Shown piece after piece: positions 55,316 through 62,319 of a DNA stretch of 64,000 bases (its first letter is position 1; the number at the start of each line of letters is the position of its first letter). The DNA comes from DATFDN01 sp963767645 (GTDB taxonomy: Bacteria > Pseudomonadota > Alphaproteobacteria > Acetobacterales > Acetobacteraceae). A program made the position numbers and the translations under genes. The notes under the pieces were generated by a model. It was not told where the DNA came from. It searched no databases and saw only the letters and a list, made by a program, of their open reading frames with translations. Where the stretch lies: NCBI GenBank assembly GCA_963767645.1, contig CAVYEW010000018.1:1-64000 (forward strand). The letters run 5' to 3'.

Positions 55316-55385
55316 CGAAGGCTTTCCCATTGTTCCAGCCCGCATTCTTCGATACGGGACGCGCCGCGCAAAGTGGAGGCGTAGC

Positions 55386-56147
55386 ATGGATGTGCAGGGT
55401 CAGGCGGCGCTGGTGACGGGCGGCGGGTCGGGGCTGGGGGCGGCGACGTGCGAGGCGCTGGCGGAGGCCGGCGCGAAGGTGGCGGTGCTCGACCGCAACG
55501 AGGCCGCCGCCCAGTCGGTCGCCCGGCGGATCGGCGGGCTCGGGCTGGCGTGCGACGTGTCCGACGCCGCCTCGGCGGAGGCCGCGGTCGCGCGGGCGCG
55601 CGAGGCGCACGGCCCGGCGCGGCTGCTGGTCAACTGCGCGGGGATCGGCAACGCCGGGCGGATCGTCGGGCGCGAAGGCCCGCTCGCGCTGGCCGCCTTC
55701 GAGCAGGTGGTCCGGGTCAACCTGATCGGCACCTTCAACCTGCTCCGCCTGGCCGCCGCCGACGATGAGCGGTCTCGATCCGCTGGAGGACGGGAGCGGG
55801 GGGTGATCGTCAACACCGCCTCGATCGCCGCCTACGAGGGCCAGGTCGGGCAGGCCGCCTATGCGGCCTCGAAGGCCGGGGTGGTCGGGCTGACCCTGCC
55901 GGCGGCGCGCGAACTCGCGCGCGTCGGCGTGCGCGTGGTCACGATCGCGCCGGGGCTGGTCGAGACGCCGATGCTCAAGGGACTGCCCGAAGAGGTGCGC
56001 CAGGGGCTGGCCGACTCGGTCCCGTTCCCCGCGCGCCTCGGGCGACCAAACGAGTTCGCGTCCCTGGTGCTGCACATCGCGGCCAACCGGTTCCTCAACG
56101 GGGCGACGATCCGGCTCGACGGGGCGCTGCGCATGGCGCCGCGCTGA
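55386..56147 (+). CDS. short-chain dehydrogenase, type II 3-hydroxyacyl-CoA dehydrogenase-like
   Basis: 253 residues. NAD-binding GGGSGLGAATCEALAEAGAKVAVLD (Rossmann TGxxxGxG), NCAG in LLVNCAGIG, and the catalytic Ser/Tyr/Lys in NTASIAAYEGQVGQAAYAASKAGV. The order ERGVIVNTASIAAYEGQ and LVETPMLKGLPEEVRQGLADSVPFPARLGRP is very like human HSD10 and bacterial 3-hydroxyacyl-CoA dehydrogenases of beta-oxidation. Divergent from ggt and convergent with the MBL-fold gene. Confidence 0.88.
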   Translation: MDVQGQAALVTGGGSGLGAATCEALAEAGAKVAVLDRNEAAAQSVARRIGGLGLACDVSDAASAEAAVARAREAHGPARLLVNCAGIGNAGRIVGREGPLALAAFEQVVRVNLIGTFNLLRLAAADDERSRSAGGRERGVIVNTASIAAYEGQVGQAAYAASKAGVVGLTLPAARELARVGVRVVTIAPGLVETPMLKGLPEEVRQGLADSVPFPARLGRPNEFASLVLHIAANRFLNGATIRLDGALRMAPR

Positions 56148-56158
56148 AGTGTCGCTTC

Positions 56159-56222
56159 GACCCCTCCCCTAGCCCCTCCACAAGGGGACCCTGCCCTTGC
56201 GGGAGGGGGCCGGGGGCGGGGA
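56159..56222. repeat. G/C-tract palindromic repeat (REP-like), overlaps the MBL gene end
   Basis: GACCCCTCCCCTAGCCCCTCC pairs with GGAGGGGGCCGGGGGCGGGG across a 22-nt middle containing AAGGGG and CCCTTG. It lies between convergent genes and resembles the element at 58502-58590. The last 17 codons of the MBL-fold gene are inside it. Confidence 0.6.
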
Positions 56223-57251
56223 TAAGCTCGCCCGATACCGCGCCACGCCGTCCGGTCCGCGCTCCTCGCGCAACTCGCCGCGCCCCAGCATGTAATTCAC
56301 ATGCGCCAGGATTTCGCCGAACGCGAAGCCCGTCTGGTGCGGGTCCAGCGCGCGCGTGAATACCAGGGGAATCAGCCCCGCGGCGGAAAGCGGCCTGTCG
56401 CGGCACGCCTCGGCGATCATCGCGCAGCGCAACTCGTGGTGCTGGATCAGCTCGTCGATGCGGGTGTGCAGCCCCACGAACGGCAGGCCGTGGCCGGGGA
56501 GCACCAGCACGTCGGGATCGACGGTCTCGCGGATCGTGCCCAGCGAGCGGAGATAGATGCCGAGCGCGTCCGCCTCCGGCTCCATGGCGTGGACGCTGAC
56601 ATTGGGCGAGATGCGGGCGATCACCTGGTCGGCGGCGAAGAACAGCCCTTCCTCCGCACGCACCAGCATCGCCTGCTCCAGCGCGTGCCCGCCCCCGGTC
56701 AGCACTTGGAAGCGCCGCTTGCCGGCGTGCAGCGTGTCGCCGTGCTGCAGCCGGGTATAGGTCGTGGGCACGCCGCTGGTGCGGCGCAGATATTCGTGGC
56801 CCCGGCTCAGCACCAGCTCGGTGGTCTCCGCATCTAGCCCATGCCGGTGGAAGAAGGGCCGGTGCATGTCGGCGCCGAGATCGCCGGGCGCGTATTGCAG
56901 CGCCAGGCTGTATAGATATTCCGGCCGCGGCATCAGCAACTCCAGGCCGAACCGCTCGGCGAGCCAGCCGGCGAGCCCGACATGGTCGGGATGGAAGTGC
57001 GTCACGATCAGCCGCGTGAGCTGCCCGCCGGAGAGCGGGCCGGCGAGGGCCGCCTCCCACAATTCCCGGCACTTTCCGTCGCCAAGGCCGGTGTCGATCG
57101 CGCACCAGCCGCCATCCTCCTCGATCAGATAGATGTTCACGTGATCGAGCCGATAGGGCAGCGGCAGGCGGAGCCACAGCACGCCCGGAGCGATCGGGCG
57201 CACCCCGCCCGGCGGCGGCGCTTCGGAGTGGGGAAAGGTCAGGGTGCTCAT
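56169..57251 (-). CDS. MBL-fold metallo-hydrolase
   Basis: 360 residues. The binuclear zinc motif is clear: THFHPDHVGLAGW (HxHxDH), a third His in TGGGHALEQAM, Asp in LFFAADQVIARISP and LPGHGLPF. YRLDHVNIYLIEEDGGWCAIDTG is the usual start of the domain. A C-terminal winged-helix-like part (GEILAHVNYMLGRGELREE) is as in lactonase/thioesterase-like MBL proteins. The substrate is unknown. Its start overlaps the histidine phosphatase stop (ATGA). The final residues (SPPPAPSRKGRVPLWRG) come from the palindromic repeat, so the original stop may have been displaced. Confidence 0.87.
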   Translation of the reverse strand: MSTLTFPHSEAPPPGGVRPIAPGVLWLRLPLPYRLDHVNIYLIEEDGGWCAIDTGLGDGKCRELWEAALAGPLSGGQLTRLIVTHFHPDHVGLAGWLAERFGLELLMPRPEYLYSLALQYAPGDLGADMHRPFFHRHGLDAETTELVLSRGHEYLRRTSGVPTTYTRLQHGDTLHAGKRRFQVLTGGGHALEQAMLVRAEEGLFFAADQVIARISPNVSVHAMEPEADALGIYLRSLGTIRETVDPDVLVLPGHGLPFVGLHTRIDELIQHHELRCAMIAEACRDRPLSAAGLIPLVFTRALDPHQTGFAFGEILAHVNYMLGRGELREERGPDGVARYRASLSPPPAPSRKGRVPLWRG

Positions 57252-57848
57252 GGGTTCGCCGTCGTCAGAGTCATGCCATCGATGGCGGGCCGCAGGGTCC
57301 ACGCAGCACCCTCCGCCCCCGGCTCGCACCAGAACGGGACGGCGTTGCGCGTGCGCACGTTCGGTTGCAGCCCCATCGCGGAGCGCAGCGCCCGGAACAG
57401 CGCGCCGTGTGCCACGATCAGCACGGCCGGGCGGGTATGCGGTGGCGCGGTTGACAGCCGCCACCGCACGGGCGCGCAGCTGCGCGAAGCTCTCGGCGCC
57501 CTCGGGCGTCCACTCCCCGGCGATCCAGCTCGTGAACCACTCCGTCATCGGCTGGCCCTCCTGCACGCCGAAGGCCACCTCGCGCAGCCCATCCTCGATC
57601 GTCACCGGAAGCCCGAGCCGTTCGGCCGCGATCTCCGCCGTGACCCGCGCGCGCGACAGCGGTGAGGTAACGATGCTGTCGATGCCACGGTTGCGCAGCA
57701 GCTCCGCCGCCGACCGGGCCTGGGCGAGCCCGGTCGGGTTGAGCGGGATATCGACATTGCCCTGGGAGAGATTGCGCGCGTTCCAGTCGGTCTCGCCATG
57801 ACGCAGGAACCAGAACGGGACCCGCGCCAGCATCTCCTCCTGCGGCAT
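57248..57848 (-). CDS. histidine phosphatase family protein, one frameshift
   Basis: About 200 residues. Phosphoglycerate-mutase-like catalytic motif VPFWFLRHGETDWNARNLSQGNVDIPLNPTGLAQA, with LLRNRGIDSIVTSPLSRARVTAEI and IEDGLREVAFGVQEG. After a one-base shift near 57440 it continues with HTRPAVLIVAHGALFRALRSAMGL, the second catalytic His, and NAVPFWCEPG. The start overlaps the glutathione transferase stop by one base (TGATG), and the end overlaps the MBL gene. Substrate not predictable. Confidence 0.82.
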
Positions 57849-58472
57849 CAGGCTTGCAGCCCCTCGGCTTCCATCGCCTTGCGCACCGCCGGCCGGGCCA
57901 GCATCCGCTGGTAATGCGCGGCGCAGTTCGGCGGGCAGCGTCATCTTCATGCGCGCGGCCGCCCAGAACTCGACGTAGAACAGCGCGGCATCGGCGATCG
58001 AGACGGAGGAGCCGCCGAGATAGTCCTTGCCGGCCAGCGTCTTGTCCATCAGCGCCAAGCCCTTCTCGAAAATCTCGCGTCCCCTGGCCTTAACCTTCTC
58101 GGCATCATCGGGATTGGGCGCATAGTTCTCCGGGCGGAACATGCGCGAGAAGCCCTGCATGTGCACGGTGGCGACCACGTAATCCATCGCCTCCAGCAAG
58201 CGCGCCTGCGTATCGGGATCATCGGGCAGCAGCTTCGCCTGCGGGTTGGTGCGGGCCAGCCAGTAGGCGATCGCCGGAAACTCGGTGAGCACGGAACCGT
58301 CGTCGCGCACCAGGGTCGGCACCTTCGACTTCGGGTTGATGGCGGTGAAGTCCGGCTTGTACTGTGCGCCTTCGGCAAACTTCACCACCGCGGTCTCGTA
58401 CGGCTTGCCGATCTCCTCGAGCAGCACATGGATGCCGAGCGAGCAGGCGCCGGGGGCGTAGTAGAGTTTCAT
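57848..58472 (-). CDS. glutathione S-transferase, one frameshift
   Basis: About 208 residues. The N-terminal thioredoxin fold has MKLYYAPGACSLGIHVLLEEIGKPYE and the GSH-binding INPKSKVPTLVRDDGSVLTEFPAIAYWLA (cis-Pro and TE in place of ES). The helical domain has DYLGGSSVSIADAALFYVEFWA (N-capping box SIADA). A shift near 57935 restores the C-terminus YQRMLARPAVRKAMEAEGLQA. The catalytic residue may be the Cys in ACS, as in bacterial beta-class enzymes. First gene of a GST-phosphatase-MBL operon. Confidence 0.87.
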
Positions 58473-58501
58473 ACGTTTTCTCCTGATGCAGTGGTCACTT
58501 T

Positions 58502-58590
58502 GACCCCTCCCCCAACCCCTCCCGCAAGGGGAGGGGAGCGAGGTTGGCTTCTCCCCCTCCCCTTGTGGGAGGGGGCCGGGGGGAGGGGTC
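58502..58590. repeat. compound palindromic repeat (REPIN-like)
   Basis: Two hairpin units (CCCCTCCCGCAAGGGGAGGGG and CCCTCCCCTTGTGGGAGGGGG) in inverted order, with outer arms GACCCCTCCCCC... and ...GGGGGGAGGGGTC that also pair. It lies between the FMN-monooxygenase stop (58605) and the GST start (58472). The same style is found at 56159-56222 and, more loosely, 38547-38585. Confidence 0.65.
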
Positions 58591-58604
58591 AGGCAGAGAC
58601 CCTG

Positions 58605-59975
58605 TTAGTCCGCGCCGCGCGCGCCCTCAAGCCGCAACGCACCGATGCCGGGCCGCGGCAGTCCGAGGTTTTCCCGCAAGGTGCGCCCGGCGAACTCGCG
58701 GCGGAACAAGCCGCGCCGCTGCAACTCGGGCACCGCGAGCCGCACGAAATCCTCATACGCTCCCGGCACGTGCGAGGCGGCGATCACGAAACCGTCGCAG
58801 GCCGGGGCGGCGAACCATTCCTCCATCTGGTCGGCGACGTCGCGCGGCGAGCCGCAAAACACTGGATGGTCGCGCAGGCTGCCGCGTCCGCTGTGTTGCA
58901 TGAACTCGCGCACCGTCGGGTGCGGGTTGCCGCTGGCGCGCGTCACGCGGTCGCGCAGGTCCTGCCCGCCCGACATGGAGTCGAGCTCGGCGTCGGTCAA
59001 AGCCTCGTCCAGGCCCTTGGCGCCGAAGTCGAAGTTCAGCAGCTCCGACAGCAATGACAGGCGGTCGATATCGTTGGGCAGGGATTCGATGAGGGCGAGC
59101 TTGTCCTCGGCCTCCGCGCGGGTCTCGGCGACCACCGGGTAGGACGCCATGGTGATCCGCACCAGCGCCGGGTCGCGGCCGGCGCTGGCCACCGCGTCCT
59201 TGAACGCGGCGTAGTCGCGCCGCGCCCGATCGAGGTCGTGATAGGCGACGAACACCAGCTCGGCCCAGCGCGCGGCGAAACGCTGCCCGCGCCCGCTCTG
59301 CCCGGCCTGGATGATGACCGGATGGCCCTGCGGCGAGCGCGGCACGGTGAACGGTCCGCGCGAGCGGAAGAAGCGGCCCTGATGGTCCAGCCGATGCACC
59401 TTGTCGGGATGGGCGAACAGGCCGCTCCGCTTGTCCACCACCAGCGCGTCGTCCTCCCACGCATCCCAGTGGCCGAGCACCACCTCCATGAACTCGTCGG
59501 CGCGGTCGTAGCGGAGGTCGTGCTCCATGTGCGCGCCGATGCCCATGTTCAGCGCCTCGCCGTCGTTCAGCGACGTCACCACGTTCCAGGCGGCGCGGCC
59601 GCCCGTCATCAGGTCGAGGGTGGCGAACACGCGCGCCACATGGAACGGCTCGTAATAGGTCGTGGAGTAGGTGGAGCCGAGCCCGAGCCGCTCGGTCGCC
59701 ATGCCCATGACCATCAGCACCGTCACCGGGTCCATCTTCACGCAGCGTATGCCGTGCGCGACGGTGTGGGCATGGTCGCCGCCCAGGCGATCGGGCATGG
59801 CAAGGCGGTCGTCGAAGAAGGCGAGGTGGAACTTGCCGTCTTCAAGAGTGCGGGCGACGCGGCGGTAGTATTCGGGCGAGGTGAAGTCGGGCGCAGCCTG
59901 CGGGTGGCGCCAGGAGCCGACGAAGTTGCTGCAATTCTGCGCCTGCAGGAAGGCGACGAGGGTCATCTGGCGCAT
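58605..59975 (-). CDS. FMN-dependent monooxygenase of the NtaA/SnaA/DszA family
   Basis: 456 residues. Motifs: WRHPQAAPDFTSPEYYRRVARTLEDGKFHLAFFDDRL, LGLGSTYSTTYYEPFHVARVFATLDLMTGGRAAWNVVTSLN, RYDRADEFMEVVLGHWDAWEDDAL, GPFTVPRSPQGHPVIIQAGQSGRGQRFAARWAELVF. The C-terminus has QMEEWFAAPACDGFVIAASHVPGAYEDFVRLAVPELQRRGLFR. It uses reduced FMN from a separate reductase to attack C-N or C-S bonds; substrate (nitrilotriacetate, EDTA-like, sulfonate or dibenzothiophene-type) unknown. No reductase gene is adjacent. Confidence 0.9.
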   Translation of the reverse strand: MRQMTLVAFLQAQNCSNFVGSWRHPQAAPDFTSPEYYRRVARTLEDGKFHLAFFDDRLAMPDRLGGDHAHTVAHGIRCVKMDPVTVLMVMGMATERLGLGSTYSTTYYEPFHVARVFATLDLMTGGRAAWNVVTSLNDGEALNMGIGAHMEHDLRYDRADEFMEVVLGHWDAWEDDALVVDKRSGLFAHPDKVHRLDHQGRFFRSRGPFTVPRSPQGHPVIIQAGQSGRGQRFAARWAELVFVAYHDLDRARRDYAAFKDAVASAGRDPALVRITMASYPVVAETRAEAEDKLALIESLPNDIDRLSLLSELLNFDFGAKGLDEALTDAELDSMSGGQDLRDRVTRASGNPHPTVREFMQHSGRGSLRDHPVFCGSPRDVADQMEEWFAAPACDGFVIAASHVPGAYEDFVRLAVPELQRRGLFRREFAGRTLRENLGLPRPGIGALRLEGARGAD

Positions 59976-60094
59976 AGGGCGTCCTCCTTCGCGGGAGTAT
60001 CGGGCAGGAGAGGGCGTCCGTCACGCTGGGCGCCGGTTTGCCAATCGGGCGATCCTGGGTCTTACTCGGAACAACGGGCGTGGGGAGGAAGTGG

Positions 60095-60766
60095 ATGATG
60101 AAGCTGTTCGGGTTGACGCTCGCGGCGAGCATCGCCGTCACGGTCGCGGCCCATGCCGCGCCGGAGCGGGTTCGCGGCACGATCAAGTCGTTCAACAACG
60201 ACACCATGACCGTGAAGTCGCGCCAGGGCGAGGATGTCACGGTTTCCCTCGGCAACGGCACGAAATACGCCACCGTGACGAAGGCGAACCTGTCGGACGT
60301 AGCCCAAGGCCGTTTCGTCGGCATCGCCACGAAGGAGGCCGGAAACTCCCTCGTCGCCCTGGAGGTGGTGGTCTTTCCGGAGGCGATGCGCGGTGCGGGT
60401 GAGGGCCACTATCCCTGGGACAGGTTGCCCGACACATCTGGCTCCGGCAGCAGCGTGTCCAGCAGCATGACCAACGGCTCGGTCGCGACGGCTGCGAGCG
60501 CCAGACCGGTCAACACGCAGATGACCAACGGCAATGTCGAGGCCGCATCCGGGCAGTCCGGCAGCAAGCAACTCACCGTCACCTACAAGGGCGGCGAGCA
60601 GAAGATCGTGGTCCCGCCGAGCACACCCATCGTCAGCCTGGAGCCGGGCGACCGCGCGGTGCTGAGGGACGGCGCCCCCGTGTTCGTCGTCGCCAGCGAG
60701 GACAACGGCAAGGTGACGGCAAATTTCGTCGCCGTCGGCAAGGGGGACCTGGTTCCGCCGATGTGA
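60095..60766 (+). CDS. exported conserved protein (DUF5666-like)
   Basis: 223 residues with GGGGAGGAAG upstream. Signal peptide (KLFGLTLAASIAVTVAAHA). Domain RVRGTIKSFNNDTMTVKSRQGEDVTVSLGN resembles a DUF5666-type beta domain, then FPEAMRGAGEGHYPWD, SMTNGSV, and a second half TYKGGEQKIVVPPSTPIVSLEPGDRAVLRDGAPVFV. The GEGHYPWD and TYKGGEQKIVVPP segments are widely conserved in alphaproteobacteria. Function unknown. Two adjacent ATGs make the start ambiguous by one codon. Confidence 0.72.
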   Translation: MMKLFGLTLAASIAVTVAAHAAPERVRGTIKSFNNDTMTVKSRQGEDVTVSLGNGTKYATVTKANLSDVAQGRFVGIATKEAGNSLVALEVVVFPEAMRGAGEGHYPWDRLPDTSGSGSSVSSSMTNGSVATAASARPVNTQMTNGNVEAASGQSGSKQLTVTYKGGEQKIVVPPSTPIVSLEPGDRAVLRDGAPVFVVASEDNGKVTANFVAVGKGDLVPPM

Positions 60767-60817
60767 CGCCGTTCCGCTCGGAGGGCAGCACGCCGAGCCG
60801 CAACAGCTTGGCGCCGA

Positions 60818-61678
60818 TCAGGATTTCGGCTGCTCTCCGGCGGGCTCGGCGTCCTCGCGCCAGAGTATAGACGGAATTTGGGCCGCACGAGGGTACGGCG
60901 TGCGCCAGAAGGAGTCGGGGACGAAGCGCTCGAACAGGTCGGGCGGCAGCACGGTTTGGCGCGGGCGCCACTCCACCCGGCCGCTTACGTCGTGCAGCCC
61001 CGGCGTGCCGAGGGCCGTGTCGAAGGCCTCCGCCTTGTAGGCGACATGCTCGAAATCGTGGTCGAACAAGGGCTCGCCGAGTGCCTTGTAGAGCTGCGGC
61101 ACCACGGTTCCGGGCGCCCGCGCGAGCGCCTCGTAATCGAGCAGGATCAGCCGGTCCCAATGCGCCCCGAAGCAGGCTTCCCGCAGCGCGTTCAGCGCGT
61201 ATCCTACCATCCCGTCCGGCGCCGCGACGCGCGCGACCCGGCTGTACACCGTGCCTCCCGTCTCGTAGCCGAACAGGCCCGACGGCTCGAACGGATTGCG
61301 GATCGCCTGACGCTCGATGCTGTCGATGATCCAGGGCACGTCGCGCACGCAACAGATCACGCGCGAGCGGGGGAATAGTTCGACCAGCGCCGGCAGCCGT
61401 GCGCACCACAGGCGATTGGTGTCGAACAAAACGGTCGTCGGGTCGGCTTCATGGTAGTAGCCGGCGAACACGCCGCGCAGCAGCGCGCGTCGTTGCCCCG
61501 CATCGAGGAACACCGAGGCCTCGTTGCGCCGGCTCATGGCGCCTTCCAGCGCCATGTAGAGCGAGCCGACCGGGCTGGTCATGGCGGCGGAAAACGCCGG
61601 GTTCTGCCGCAGGATCGCCGACAGCAAGGTGGAGCCGGCGCGCGGCAGGCCGGAGATGAAATGGATCGTGGTCTCCAT
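60818..61678 (-). CDS. sulfotransferase family protein
   Basis: 286 residues. The PAPS 5'-phosphosulfate loop is FISGLPRAGSTLLSAILRQNP, and the 3'-phosphate-binding region is RSRVICCVRDVPWIIDSIERQ, with a conserved Arg and Ser. LILLDYEALARAPGTVVPQLYKALG and the C-terminal FWRTPYPRAAQIPSILW also fit. It transfers sulfate from PAPS to a small molecule or glycan. With the FGE/arylsulfatase at the left end, this window holds genes for both adding and removing sulfate, but they are 48 kb apart. No substrate evidence. Confidence 0.82.
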   Translation of the reverse strand: METTIHFISGLPRAGSTLLSAILRQNPAFSAAMTSPVGSLYMALEGAMSRRNEASVFLDAGQRRALLRGVFAGYYHEADPTTVLFDTNRLWCARLPALVELFPRSRVICCVRDVPWIIDSIERQAIRNPFEPSGLFGYETGGTVYSRVARVAAPDGMVGYALNALREACFGAHWDRLILLDYEALARAPGTVVPQLYKALGEPLFDHDFEHVAYKAEAFDTALGTPGLHDVSGRVEWRPRQTVLPPDLFERFVPDSFWRTPYPRAAQIPSILWREDAEPAGEQPKS

Positions 61679-61959
61679 GCTCCGATCCGTTACCGGTTGT
61701 CACCCCGCCCGCCAAGCCTCGGCGGCCTAGTGTCCATGGCGTGACCTGTTGCGCCGGGTGCTCATCGACCCGATTCAACGCACTTTGCCCCTAGTCGTCC
61801 AGGTCAGGGCTTCACGCCGGCGAGCGAAAGCCGGTTTCGCCGCGATTTCGGTGAACCTTCGTGCCGCCATCAGCCATCTTCCAGGACATGAACGCCTGCG
61901 AGGTGCTTTTTTCCCGGGTCGCCGGCGCTTGATGCGCCGGCTTACCGGGAGAAAACTCC
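61679..61959. other. intergenic stretch before DUF1127
   Basis: No convincing gene is seen in this 281-bp stretch. The frames here lack family features. It should hold the promoters of the divergent sulfotransferase and DUF1127 genes. Confidence 0.4.
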
Positions 61960-62244
61960 ATGCTCGCTCCGCCAGCCGCGACCACCGCCAGGACCATCGT
62001 CGACGGGCCGGTGTTCACGCCACCAGCGCACGACGCCGGACGGTCGGGCAACTTCGTCGGGCGTCCGGGCGGTTTTGGCCTCGCGGCCCTGATGTGCGCG
62101 GTGGCCGGCCGGGTCGCGCGATGGCGCCGACGCGCGAATGACCGCGCGGAACTGGCGCGAATGAGCCGTGCCGAGCTGCGCGACATCAGGTTCAATCCTT
62201 CGGAGGCATGGAACGACGCGAACAAGCCGTTCTGGCGGTCCTGA
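61960..62244 (+). CDS. DUF1127 small protein
   Basis: 94 residues. The C-terminal half has the DUF1127 motif WRRRANDRAELARMSRAELRDIRFNPSE, an arginine-rich amphipathic helix with LARMSxxELRDIG-like core. The N-terminal half (residues 1-45) is an unstructured extension with a weak hydrophobic patch (FGLAALMCAVAG). DUF1127 proteins are short alphaproteobacterial RNA-related or stress-related factors in some species. Function here unknown. Confidence 0.75.
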   Translation: MLAPPAATTARTIVDGPVFTPPAHDAGRSGNFVGRPGGFGLAALMCAVAGRVARWRRRANDRAELARMSRAELRDIRFNPSEAWNDANKPFWRS

Positions 62245-62319
62245 CCCGCGCCGTCGGCCGCGCTCATCGCGGACGATCCGGGCACCTCATCCCGCGCGAA
62301 AGAACCTTGGGAGAATGCC

